From assembly GCA_002712125.1 (NCBI GenBank), contig PASL01000004.1, positions 38,648 to 49,966 of the forward strand: a DNA stretch of 11,319 nucleotides, given 5' to 3'. Below are positions 1 to 7,181 of the stretch, piece after piece. A program made the translations under genes and the position numbers. The DNA is from Chloroflexota bacterium (GTDB lineage: Bacteria; Chloroflexota; Dehalococcoidia; Lucifugimonadales; Lucifugimonadaceae). Each line of letters begins with the position of its first letter. Position 1 is the first letter of the stretch. Below the pieces are notes generated by a model. It saw only the letters and a program-made list of their open reading frames with translations, did not search any database and was not told the DNA's origin.

Positions 1-186
1 TTCTTAAGCACAATGAAACATCTTAGAAACACAAATCTTAAATTTTTATATGGAGGTAGTGTTAGTTCTAAAAATGTATTAGATTATACCAACCAAAAAA
101 ATATAGATGGAGTTCTAGTTGGAAGTGCGAGTTTAGATGCAAGCGAATTTGGGAAAATAGTATTAAGCTTATCTAATAATGGATAA
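1..186 (+). CDS. tpiA: Triosephosphate isomerase, C-terminal end (partial, runs off left edge)
   Basis: The reading frame is open from base 1 and stops at TAA 184-186. The visible 61 residues include YGGSVSSKN followed about 20 residues later by [16 protein letters not shown]. This is the phosphate-binding C-terminal signature of triosephosphate isomerase (usually YGGSV...N...IDGxLVGGASL), which interconverts dihydroxyacetone phosphate and glyceraldehyde 3-phosphate in cytoplasmic glycolysis. One signature glycine is serine here (VGSASL). The catalytic His and Glu lie outside the window. The end overlaps the miaA start by 8 nt, implying co-transcription and probable translational coupling. 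Confidence 0.9.
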   Translation, partial: FLSTMKHLRNTNLKFLYGGSVSSKNVLDYTNQKNIDGVLVGSASLDASEFGKIVLSLSNNG

Positions 187-1105
187 AAAAAATAAGATAA
201 TTGTAATCGTTGGAGCTACCGCAAGCGGGAAATCTAGTTTGGGTATAAGACTAGCAAAACACCTTAGTTCTGAAATTATAAATGCTGATTCAAGGTTATT
301 TTATAGAGGGCTCAATATTGGAACAGCTAAACCCACTAAGAGTGAATTAAGTATAACTAAACATCATTTAATTGATATTTTAGATCCTGATGAAAAATTT
401 ACTCTAAATAATTTTTTGATTTTAGTAAGAAGACAAATCCAAAAATTACATAATGAAAAAAAAATTCCTATAATTATTGGAGGTTCCGGTCAATATATTT
501 GGTCACTTGTAGAAGGTTGGAATATACCAAATGTAAAACCAGATACTGAACTTAGATCAAATCTAGAAAAACAACTTAATCAAAATGGTATTGAGCACCT
601 TCAAGTAATGTTAAAAAATTTGTCTAAAAAACTATACGGGCAAACGGATTTACTAAACCCAAGGAGAATTATAAGATCTATTGAAATTGCAAAAAGTTCT
701 GAAGATAATAAGGTTCAAAAGAACAAAAATCTAACATATGATTCATTTATTCTGGGACTTAATGCAGAAAGAAAATTACTTCACTCTCGAGTGAGAAGTA
801 GGGTAAACAAGATGGTAAATGATGGCTTTATCAAGGAGATAAACACCCTACTTGCAAAAGGATATGATAGCTCTTTGCAGTCGATGAGTAGTATTGGGTA
901 TAAAGAATTTATAAATTATGTAAACGGTGAATATTCAAAAGAAGAAGCTATTGAAAAAACTATTATTTCTACTAATAGGTTAATTCGAAATCAAAACAAT
1001 TGGTTCAAGCAGAGCGATGATAGAATCTGTTGGATAAATAACAACGATGAAGAAAAAAATTTTAATTTGGTAAAAAATGCCATAAAAAAATGGATAAAAA
1101 CATAA
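179..1105 (+). CDS. miaA: tRNA dimethylallyltransferase MiaA
   Basis: This 308-residue protein has the usual MiaA length. The family transfers a dimethylallyl group to N6 of A37 in tRNAs that read UNN codons, in the cytoplasm. The P-loop is GATASGKS at residues 12-19, followed by [16 protein letters not shown] (37-52, containing the conserved Asp37) and HHLIDILDP (62-70). GGSGQY (101-106) is where most relatives have GGTGLY, so the conserved catalytic-region Thr is Ser103, which keeps the hydroxyl. [11 protein letters not shown] and SIGYKEF are the later family blocks. The C-terminal block reads [12 protein letters not shown] where relatives have T-R-x-x-A-K-R-Q-x-T-W-F/L, so it is moderately diverged. 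The start ATG overlaps the tpiA stop region, and no clear Shine-Dalgarno sequence is visible. Confidence 0.95.
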   Translation: MDKKNKIIVIVGATASGKSSLGIRLAKHLSSEIINADSRLFYRGLNIGTAKPTKSELSITKHHLIDILDPDEKFTLNNFLILVRRQIQKLHNEKKIPIIIGGSGQYIWSLVEGWNIPNVKPDTELRSNLEKQLNQNGIEHLQVMLKNLSKKLYGQTDLLNPRRIIRSIEIAKSSEDNKVQKNKNLTYDSFILGLNAERKLLHSRVRSRVNKMVNDGFIKEINTLLAKGYDSSLQSMSSIGYKEFINYVNGEYSKEEAIEKTIISTNRLIRNQNNWFKQSDDRICWINNNDEEKNFNLVKNAIKKWIKT

Positions 1106-1159
1106 AATTTCAATAATTTAATATAATTTTTTTTTACAATATAAAATAAACTTAAAATT

Positions 1160-2032
1160 ATGATCATTAATTTCACAAAATTACAGGGAGCTGGCAATGG
1201 CTATATAGCCATAGATGGTAGAGACATAACCCTTTCCTGGGGGAAATTAGCAAAAGAGATGGGAGACCCTGCTTTCGGAGTTGGTTCAGACGGGATAGTA
1301 GTGGTTGAAAAATCGAAATTAGCTTCAATAAAAATGAGAGTATTCAATACAGATGGTTCAGAAGCCGAAATGAGTGGTAACGGTATAAGGTTATTTTCTA
1401 AATTTGTAATTGACAATAAAATTTGTTTACCAGTGAATAATGCTCTAGATATTGAAACATTAGGTGGTATCAGAACAGTTTGGCCTGAAATTTCAAATGA
1501 AAAAATGATATCTGCTAAAGTAGCAATGGGTAAGCCAACATTCAAAACCGAAGAGGTACCTGTTGATATAATAAAAGTTGAAAATATCTCACCAATCCAA
1601 AATTATTCCTTAAAAATCAACAATGATAAATTTAATGAGATTAAAATAACATGCTTGTCTATTGGTAACCCTCATGCAGTTTGTATTTTAGATACCCCTG
1701 TAGAAGAATTCCCACTCAATGATATTGGTCCATTAGTTGAAAATCATGAAATTTTTCCAAACAGAATAAATTTCGAAATAGTAAATATAATAAACAAAAA
1801 TACTATTCGGGCAAGAATATTTGAAAGAGGAGAAGGAGAAACATTATCATCAGGAACAGGAAGTACTGCATCAGCGTGTGCATCTAGAAAGTTAGGATTT
1901 GTAAAGGACGAAGTTGAAGTGATTCTTGATGGTGGGGTACTAAAAATCTCATGGGATAATGATGGAGAAGCATACCTTGAAGGCCCTGCAGAAGAAGTTT
2001 TCACTGGAAAATGGGAAATCAAAAATGACTAA
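1160..2032 (+). CDS. dapF: Diaminopimelate epimerase family protein with both catalytic cysteines replaced by serine
   Basis: This is a 290-residue, full-length DapF-fold protein. The family interconverts LL- and meso-diaminopimelate for lysine and peptidoglycan, using one cysteine in each half as acid/base. The substrate-binding frame is preserved: GAGN with Asn13, FNTDGSE with Asn63, GNPHAV with Asn170, RINFE with Asn204, and ERG with Glu222-Arg223. The two catalytic positions are changed. EMSGNGIR has Ser72 (codon AGT 1373-1375) in place of the first Cys, and TLSSGTGS has Ser231 (TCA 1850-1852) in place of the second. GNDF near the N-terminus is GNGY. The protein is directly upstream of dapL, so a role in the DAP pathway is likely, but ordinary epimerase chemistry is doubtful. 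A dehydratase, a binding role or a serine-based variant are alternatives. The start at 1160 gives a normal family N-terminus; no Shine-Dalgarno sequence is visible. Confidence 0.88.
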   Translation: MIINFTKLQGAGNGYIAIDGRDITLSWGKLAKEMGDPAFGVGSDGIVVVEKSKLASIKMRVFNTDGSEAEMSGNGIRLFSKFVIDNKICLPVNNALDIETLGGIRTVWPEISNEKMISAKVAMGKPTFKTEEVPVDIIKVENISPIQNYSLKINNDKFNEIKITCLSIGNPHAVCILDTPVEEFPLNDIGPLVENHEIFPNRINFEIVNIINKNTIRARIFERGEGETLSSGTGSTASACASRKLGFVKDEVEVILDGGVLKISWDNDGEAYLEGPAEEVFTGKWEIKND

Positions 2033-2046
2033 GGAAATAAATTATT

Positions 2047-3213
2047 ATGAAATTTGCTAAACGAGTTGAACAATTACCGCCATATCTTTTTGTTAATATA
2101 TCAAGAGCTATTGCAGAAAAAAAGAAACAAGGAATAGATGTTATATCTTTTGGAATTGGAGATCCAGATATTCCTACTCCGCAAAAAGTTTTAGACGCAC
2201 TTGTAGATTCAGCACAAAAACCAGAAAATCATAAGTATCCTGAAAGTGAAGGACTACCAGAATTTCGTAAGGCCGTGGCTGAATTTTATAAAAATAGATT
2301 TAATGTTAATTTAGATTATGAAACAGAGATAATTAATTTAATTGGTGCAAAAGAAGGTATTGCGCATGCCGCTCTATGCTTTATTGACCCGGGTGATATT
2401 TCATTAAGTACTAACCCAGCATATCCTGTGTACGAAATAGGTACTATGTTTGCTGGAGGCAAAACTCACTTTTTGAATTTAGAAGAAAAAAATCAATATC
2501 TCATTGATTTTACTTCAATTCCAACTAACATAGCAAAAAAAGCAAAAACTTTATGGATAAATTACCCAAATAACCCAACAGGAGCTATTGCTCCTATATC
2601 ATTTTTTGAAGAAGCTGTTAAATTCTGTAAGGAATTTGATATAGCCCTTCTACATGATGCTGCTTACACTGAAGTAACTTATGATGATTATGTTGCTCCG
2701 AGTATTCTACAGATTGAGGGAGCTATGGACGTTGCGATGGAATTTCACTCTTTATCAAAAACAGCTAATATGACAGGTTGGAGAGTAGGCATGGCTGCAG
2801 GTAATAAAGACATGGTCAATGCCCTTATGAGAGTAAAATCTAACATAGATTCTGGCTTATCTCAATCTAATCAACATATGGGAATAGCAGCGTTGAAACT
2901 TAGTCATGATTGGTATAATCAAAACAATGAAATTTATAAAAAAAGAAGAGATAAAGTAGTAGATGTATTAAATAGTATTGGAGTAAAAACAGTAAAGCCT
3001 AAAGGTGGCTTGTACATATGGACGCCTGTACCAAAAGGTTATACATCTGCTGAGTTTGCGGAGAAATTACTAAATGAAGCAAACGTTGTTGTAACCCCTG
3101 GTAATGGATACGGTGATGCCGGTGAAGGTTATATTAGACTTTCATTAACTATTCCTGATGACCAAATAGATGAAGGATTAAGTCGACTGTCTAAAATTAG
3201 AGTTAGCTCCTAA
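2047..3213 (+). CDS. dapL: LL-diaminopimelate aminotransferase
   Basis: This 388-residue class I/II PLP aminotransferase is the size usual for DapL. DapL converts tetrahydrodipicolinate and glutamate directly to LL-diaminopimelate, bypassing the acylated DapC/D/E route. Visible motifs are SFGIGDPDIPTP near residue 35, YPESEGLPEFR, the cofactor-binding GAKEGIAHA, NYPNNPTG (172-179) and the PLP-lysine motif SLSKTANMTGWR with Lys238. The last motif closely matches DapL (usually SLSKTYNMTGWR) and argues for DapL over a generic aspartate aminotransferase. The start is supported by AAGGAA at 2031-2036, which overlaps the dapF stop codon and sits about 10 nt from the ATG, one of the few good ribosome-binding sites here. 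The dapF neighbour supplies the next pathway step. A related aromatic or alanine aminotransferase remains possible but is less likely given the context. Confidence 0.9.
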   Translation: MKFAKRVEQLPPYLFVNISRAIAEKKKQGIDVISFGIGDPDIPTPQKVLDALVDSAQKPENHKYPESEGLPEFRKAVAEFYKNRFNVNLDYETEIINLIGAKEGIAHAALCFIDPGDISLSTNPAYPVYEIGTMFAGGKTHFLNLEEKNQYLIDFTSIPTNIAKKAKTLWINYPNNPTGAIAPISFFEEAVKFCKEFDIALLHDAAYTEVTYDDYVAPSILQIEGAMDVAMEFHSLSKTANMTGWRVGMAAGNKDMVNALMRVKSNIDSGLSQSNQHMGIAALKLSHDWYNQNNEIYKKRRDKVVDVLNSIGVKTVKPKGGLYIWTPVPKGYTSAEFAEKLLNEANVVVTPGNGYGDAGEGYIRLSLTIPDDQIDEGLSRLSKIRVSS

Positions 3214-3223
3214 ATAATACTTA

Positions 3224-4363
3224 ATGCCTAAACATAAAACCTACAAAACTGGACCGTTCTTTGAAAGAGCAGTACTTGTTGGTATAAGTTTAAGAAACGA
3301 AGAAAGTAATTGGAGCATAGATGACTCTCTTTCAGAACTTTCTCAACTATCAATAGCTGCACAAACTAATCCGATAACTCGATTTTCACAATCATTAAAT
3401 TCTCCTAGTCAAACGTATTTAGGAAAGGGTAAATTAAACGAACTAAAAGATTTGATTAAAGAAAAAAAAATAAATGTTGCAATTTTCGATGATGAATTAA
3501 ATCCAAATCAACAAAGAATGCTAGAGGACCATTTAAAAATAAAGGTTATTGATAGAACAGCACTAATTATTGATGTGTTTGCGCAAAGAGCAAATACAAA
3601 AGAAGGACGTTTACAAATTGAATTAGCCCAAACAGAATATTTGTTACCTAGATTAGCTGGTCAATGGTCACATCTTGAGAGATTAGGTGGTGGTGTAGGA
3701 ACTAGGGGACCTGGTGAAACTCAAATTGAAACTGACAGAAGATTAGTTAGAAAAAAAATTAGTAGAATTAAAAAAGAAATAGTTAGAATCCAAAATCAAA
3801 GAGAGAACCAAAGAAATAATAGATATAATAATTTAACTAATAATGTTTCAATGGTTGGATATACAAATGCAGGTAAATCAGCACTTTTTAATAACTTAAC
3901 TAGCTCAAAAGTAATCGAAAAAAATCAATTATTTTCAACATTAGATACTACTTCGAGAAAATTATTTATAAACACAGAGCTAAATTGTATAATAAGTGAC
4001 ACTGTTGGCTTTGTAAATAAACTTCCACCTATACTAGTAGCTGCATTTAAAACAACACTTGAAGAATCGATTAATTCTCAGTTATTATTACATGTTTCAG
4101 ATATATCAAGCCCGTACCTTATAGAGCAAATCATTATAGTAAACAAACAGCTTACTGAACTAGGAATAGGAGATAAATCAAAAATTTTAATACTAAATAA
4201 AAAAGATCTAATTAGCAAAAATGAATATGACGCAATTGATAAAAATATTTATAAAAGAATATATGAAACTGGAATAAAATATGAAGATATAATATTAACT
4301 TCAGCTCAAGAGAATTGGGGTATAAAAGAAATCAAATCATCCATACAACAATTCTTCAGCTAA
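3224..4363 (+). CDS. hflX: GTPase HflX
   Basis: This 379-residue protein has the HflX layout: an N-terminal domain (AVLVGISL near residue 18, then TYLGKGKLNELK), the glycine-rich linker GGGVGTRGPGETQIETDRR, a charged helix, and a C-terminal G domain. G motifs are G1 GYTNAGKSA (212-220), G2 region FSTLDTTSR, G3 DTVGF (259-263) and G4 NKKD (325-328), with a plausible G5 in TSAQENWG. HflX binds the large ribosomal subunit and in several bacteria splits stalled or heat-damaged ribosomes, so its position upstream of the smpB/ssrA rescue genes fits a translation-quality theme. The ATG is 10 nt after the dapL stop and has no clear Shine-Dalgarno sequence. It appears to end the first operon, since a 91-nt gap follows. 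Confidence 0.95.
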   Translation: MPKHKTYKTGPFFERAVLVGISLRNEESNWSIDDSLSELSQLSIAAQTNPITRFSQSLNSPSQTYLGKGKLNELKDLIKEKKINVAIFDDELNPNQQRMLEDHLKIKVIDRTALIIDVFAQRANTKEGRLQIELAQTEYLLPRLAGQWSHLERLGGGVGTRGPGETQIETDRRLVRKKISRIKKEIVRIQNQRENQRNNRYNNLTNNVSMVGYTNAGKSALFNNLTSSKVIEKNQLFSTLDTTSRKLFINTELNCIISDTVGFVNKLPPILVAAFKTTLEESINSQLLLHVSDISSPYLIEQIIIVNKQLTELGIGDKSKILILNKKDLISKNEYDAIDKNIYKRIYETGIKYEDIILTSAQENWGIKEIKSSIQQFFS

Positions 4364-4454
4364 TAAACCCCTTATCGAACGTCGCACTATCATTGTTATG
4401 TAAAGTAGGCAGTAGTACTAGAATCCTACATCAAATCCGAGTAAAATAAATAAT

Positions 4455-5666
4455 ATGAAAATAATTCTACTTACATTATTCTTAACTATTTTTGTTACTG
4501 GGTGTTTTAATAGTTCAGAAGAATCTGACAAAAGTGAACATACAAATAATTCCAAGAACTTTACTGATGAAAATATTTCAGACGAGTTAAAAATTATTTG
4601 GGAAGCATATGAAATATTATCCCAAGAATATATAGATAAAGATAACCTAAAGCCTGAAAAGCTCGCAGAAGACGCTGTTAGAGGTATGTTGAACTCACTA
4701 AATGACCCTTACACATCATATGTACCCCCTGAGACCTTTAAAATCGACCAAGATACTTTTATGGGACATTTTGCTGGTATTGGTGCAAATGTAGAAGCTT
4801 CCCCGGATAATAACGGAATAATAATTACTAAACCTCACTCAAATACCCCTGCAGAAGCTGCGGGAATAAAGGCTGGAGATAGAATAATACAAATTGATGG
4901 TGAAGACTCCACAAAAATGACCTTAAGCGAAGCTGTTAACAAAATCAGAGGAGAAAAAGGTACACCAGTAACTCTTACGATTATAAGAATTGGAGTAGAA
5001 AACGAACTTGACATAACAATTATAAGAGATACTATTGACACTCCAAGTGTTAAGTCAAATGAGGTGCCTGATACAGATTTTGTTAGAATTATTATTTCTC
5101 AGTTCACCGCCAAGACTCATGATGAAATTATTAAAATTATTGATAAACATACCGATGAAAATAAAAAAGGTTTTATTTTGGACTTAAGAGGTAACCCTGG
5201 AGGCCTTCTTAGCGCTACAGTAAATGTAGCTTCCCTATTCATAGATGAAGGTCTTATTACATACGAAATAACCTCCGACGGCAATCAAGAAGAGTGGAAA
5301 GTAAGAAAAACAAAGGATTATACAAACTTACCAATTGTCACTTTAGTTGATAGATATTCAGCAAGTGGTTCTGAGGTGCTAGCTGGAGCATTACAAGATT
5401 ATAAAAGATCAATAATAATTGGAGAAAAAACTTTTGGTAAAGGAAGTGTCAACATGATGAGTTCTCTATCAAATGATGGAGGTATCTATGTAACAATAGG
5501 AAGATGGTACACCCCAAATGGAAGGTTAATTGAAGGGCTAGGAATAGAACCCGATTTAATTATTGAAAATCAATTATTATCCAAATCAAATGCCTATGAT
5601 GAAGATTTTACTGACTTACAAGTTAATGCAGCCATTACACAATTAAACTATGAGATAAGTAAATAA
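4455..5666 (+). CDS. ctpA: S41 family C-terminal processing (tail-specific) protease, lipoprotein
   Basis: This 403-residue protein has a lipoprotein signal peptide: a short hydrophobic stretch ending VTGC with Cys17 as the predicted lipidated residue. A Ser/Glu/Asp-rich linker follows, then a helical N-domain with LNDPYTSYVPPE, a PDZ domain from about residue 104 to 185 (GHFAGIG to VTLTIIRIG), and the S41 peptidase core. The core has ILDLRGNPGG, SASGSEVLAGAL with nucleophile Ser304, and GEKTFGKGSV with general base Lys329. The Ser-to-Lys spacing of 25 is that of the Prc/CtpA family. These proteases act outside the cytoplasm and recognise free hydrophobic C-termini through the PDZ domain. The stop codon is 1 nt before the smpB ATG, so the two are almost certainly co-translated. 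Substrates are unknown; SsrA-tagged exported proteins are one inferred possibility. Confidence 0.93.
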   Translation: MKIILLTLFLTIFVTGCFNSSEESDKSEHTNNSKNFTDENISDELKIIWEAYEILSQEYIDKDNLKPEKLAEDAVRGMLNSLNDPYTSYVPPETFKIDQDTFMGHFAGIGANVEASPDNNGIIITKPHSNTPAEAAGIKAGDRIIQIDGEDSTKMTLSEAVNKIRGEKGTPVTLTIIRIGVENELDITIIRDTIDTPSVKSNEVPDTDFVRIIISQFTAKTHDEIIKIIDKHTDENKKGFILDLRGNPGGLLSATVNVASLFIDEGLITYEITSDGNQEEWKVRKTKDYTNLPIVTLVDRYSASGSEVLAGALQDYKRSIIIGEKTFGKGSVNMMSSLSNDGGIYVTIGRWYTPNGRLIEGLGIEPDLIIENQLLSKSNAYDEDFTDLQVNAAITQLNYEISK

Positions 5667-5667
5667 T

Positions 5668-6144
5668 ATGAAACAAAAAGACTCAAGCTTAGCAACTAAC
5701 CGTAAGGCCAGATATGATTATTCTATTTCTGAAACATTTGAGGCTGGATTGGTGCTTTTAGGAACTGAAATAAAATCTATTAGAGAAGGTAAAATAAGTA
5801 TTTCAGAGGGATACATTTACATAAAAAATGATGAAGCATGGCTAGAAAATACAAATATTCCTATTTATTCACCAGCAGGAGAATTCAACCAACACGACCC
5901 CTATAGGTCTAAAAAATTACTACTAACAAAAAAACAGATAAATTATATAAAAAGTGAAATTGAAAAATCTGGTTTTTCTGCAATTCCGTTAAAAATATAC
6001 ATAAAAAATAGAGTTGCAAAATTGCTACTTGGAATTGGTAGAGGCAAGAGACAGTATGATAAAAGAGAGGTAATAAAAAAAAGAGATTCTAATAGAACAA
6101 TTGAAAGAGCAATGAAAAAAAGAATTTCCGATTTTCAAAAGTAA
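5668..6144 (+). CDS. smpB: SsrA-binding protein SmpB
   Basis: This 158-residue protein has the normal SmpB length. It carries the family N-terminus ATNRKARYDYSISETFEAG, the block GLVLLGTEIKSIREGKISIS, the central LENTNIPIYSPAGEFN, and a lysine/arginine-rich C-terminal tail (IGRGKRQYDKREVIKKRD to ERAMKKRISDFQK). In this family the tail enters the empty mRNA channel of stalled ribosomes. SmpB binds the tRNA-like domain of tmRNA and is essential for trans-translation. Its partner RNA gene begins 26 nt after the stop codon. The gene starts 1 nt after the protease gene, and its 3' end contains the -35 element of the probable ssrA promoter. Confidence 0.96.
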   Translation: MKQKDSSLATNRKARYDYSISETFEAGLVLLGTEIKSIREGKISISEGYIYIKNDEAWLENTNIPIYSPAGEFNQHDPYRSKKLLLTKKQINYIKSEIEKSGFSAIPLKIYIKNRVAKLLLGIGRGKRQYDKREVIKKRDSNRTIERAMKKRISDFQK

Positions 6145-6162
6145 TAGATATAAATATATAAT
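6134..6162 (+). promoter_or_regulatory. Probable sigma70-type promoter of ssrA
   Basis: A -35-like TTCAAA at 6134-6139 lies 17 nt upstream of a perfect -10 TATAAT at 6157-6162. The first G of the tmRNA, at 6171, is 9 nt beyond the -10 box, a standard initiation distance. The -35 element lies inside the smpB coding end. The tmRNA could therefore be made independently of smpB, and its 5' end could be the transcription start without needing RNase P trimming. In such AT-rich DNA a chance TATAAT is common, but the exact spacing to a G run favours a real promoter. Confidence 0.55.
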
Positions 6163-6170
6163 ATAAAAAT

Positions 6171-6526
6171 GGGGACGCGTGGTTTAGACAGGAATTTAGG
6201 TTTTTGATTTGCGGGTCGTGGCGCCGTGCACCACGTTAAAAGCGGCAAAATTATAAATGGCGATAAAGAATTCGCTCTCGCTGCTTAATAAATAGTTAGC
6301 GACGTTCAAAATTATTTCTGCTCGATGGATTTTTTTGAGCGACGATTAGTCGAGCTGCAGTGTATGATTCGTTAGTACCATACAACTAAGAAATTACTAA
6401 CTGGTCATTGTAATTTCTGCCGACGGGATTATTACAGTGATAAGATTTTTTCCGACGGCTACACTCGTAGAGATCAAATTTTTAACTTTTCTGGACGGGG
6501 AGTTCAACTCTCCCCCGTCTCCACCA
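6171..6526 (+). ncRNA. ssrA: Transfer-messenger RNA (tmRNA, SsrA)
   Basis: This is a 356-nt one-piece tmRNA. The acceptor stem pairs GGGGACG (6171-6177) with CGTCTCC (6516-6522), with one G-U pair, followed by A and an encoded CCA (6524-6526). The 5' half has GGTTTAGACAGG, a variant of the conserved tmRNA D-loop region. The 3' half has the T-arm with loop TTCAACT (6503-6509). A GC-rich hairpin CGTGG...CCACG lies before the tag frame, in the position of the first pseudoknot, and several paired segments after it (6300-6470) fit the downstream pseudoknots. The tag frame ends in tandem TAA codons. The RNA acts with SmpB to free stalled ribosomes and mark the nascent chain. The T stem appears to have 6 pairs instead of 5. 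No intrinsic terminator is visible before the convergent gene 4 nt away. Confidence 0.96.
6244..6291 (+). other. tmRNA tag-peptide reading frame: GKIINGDKEFALAA
   Basis: Reading from GGC at 6244 gives GKIINGDKEFALAA, then TAA TAA (6286-6291). The C-terminal ALAA is the classic degron end recognised by ClpXP and tail-specific proteases. A Gly-Lys start is known from other tags such as those of Bacilli. The C-terminal end is certain from the frame. The resume codon could also be placed one codon earlier (AGC, Ser), but a GGC start better matches known tmRNAs. Confidence 0.8.
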
Positions 6527-6530
6527 TAAT

Positions 6531-7181
6531 TTAAATTTTTGACCTTAAGGTGTAACCTGATAATGGGCCAGAAAAAATAATTTTACCATCATCTATTTCT
6601 ATTATTTCATCTGAAAACATGATCGCAGAATTGATATCATGCGTAACAAGAATAATAGTTTTTTGTAAAGATTGTATTTCCTTGAGTAGTTTGTAAAATT
6701 CTAGTTTAGATTCTTGATCAATTGAAGATAGTGGCTCGTCCATTATAATAATATCTCTAGATTGAGAGAGGCAAAATGCAAGCCAAACTCTTTGTTTTTC
6801 ACCCTCAGACAAATCATAAAAATATTTTGAATATAATTTTTTTATACCACACTGAGAGAGATATTTTTCTACTAGTTTATATTTATATTTTTTATCTATT
6901 TCTAATAAATTCATACCAGCCAAAACAATCTCAAAGACTTGAAGAAAAGGAGGATCTTGTATTGCTTGAGGAATATAAGAAAATTCTTCATGATTTGGGG
7001 CGATTATCTCTCCATTTGATGGATTTATATTTGAGGTTAAGAGATTTAACAAAGTAGTCTTGCCAGAACCATTAGCTCCAACAATACTTGTAAATTTTTC
7101 AGTAGTTATAGAAATATTAATTTTATCTAAAATTTTTACCTTATTCACAATATAATCTACATTTTCAAATAACATTTTCAT
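6531..7181 (-). CDS. ABC transporter ATPase, FecE/BtuD type
   Basis: This 216-residue ATPase has all the nucleotide-binding motifs: Walker A GANGSGKT (35-42), Q-loop Gln72 in YIPQ, signature LSEGEKQR (124-131), Walker B DIIIMDEP (143-150), D-loop SSID (152-155) and switch His181 in VTHD. It energises import through the upstream permease. It is about 40 residues shorter than typical FecE/BtuD proteins; the missing part is the C-terminal tail after the H-loop and no core motif is lost. Its ATG overlaps the permease stop in an ATGA arrangement, which indicates translational coupling. Its stop codon lies only 4 nt from the end of the convergent tmRNA gene. FecE-type identity rests mainly on the neighbouring FecCD permease; the ATPase alone could also be called ZnuC-like. 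Confidence 0.92.
   Translation of the reverse strand: MKMLFENVDYIVNKVKILDKINISITTEKFTSIVGANGSGKTTLLNLLTSNINPSNGEIIAPNHEEFSYIPQAIQDPPFLQVFEIVLAGMNLLEIDKKYKYKLVEKYLSQCGIKKLYSKYFYDLSEGEKQRVWLAFCLSQSRDIIIMDEPLSSIDQESKLEFYKLLKEIQSLQKTIILVTHDINSAIMFSDEIIEIDDGKIIFSGPLSGYTLRSKI

Noticed and set aside
1106-1159. TATAAT at 1122-1127 and a T8 run between miaA and dapF as a promoter or terminator
   Set aside because: No -35-like box lies at the right distance and no stem precedes the T run. Such strings are expected in DNA this AT-rich.
991-1197. Minus-strand open frames at 991-1197, 1201-1545, 1744-2022 and 4835-5041, and plus-strand frames at 6776-7057, 8748-9197 and 10750-10968
   Set aside because: Each lies opposite a well-supported gene and its translation has no family features, so all are shadows of the real coding strand.
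4364-4454. Hairpin GTAGG...CCTAC and a TTGTTA/TACTAG pair in the 91-nt gap between hflX and the protease gene, as a small RNA or promoter
   Set aside because: The stem is only 5 bp with a 15-nt loop and the -10 match is 3 of 6. A promoter for the protease operon is plausible here but cannot be placed.
6494-6541. The T-arm hairpin of the tmRNA plus the downstream T run (6536-6541) as an intrinsic terminator
   Set aside because: About 16 nt separate stem and T run, and the hairpin belongs to the mature RNA.
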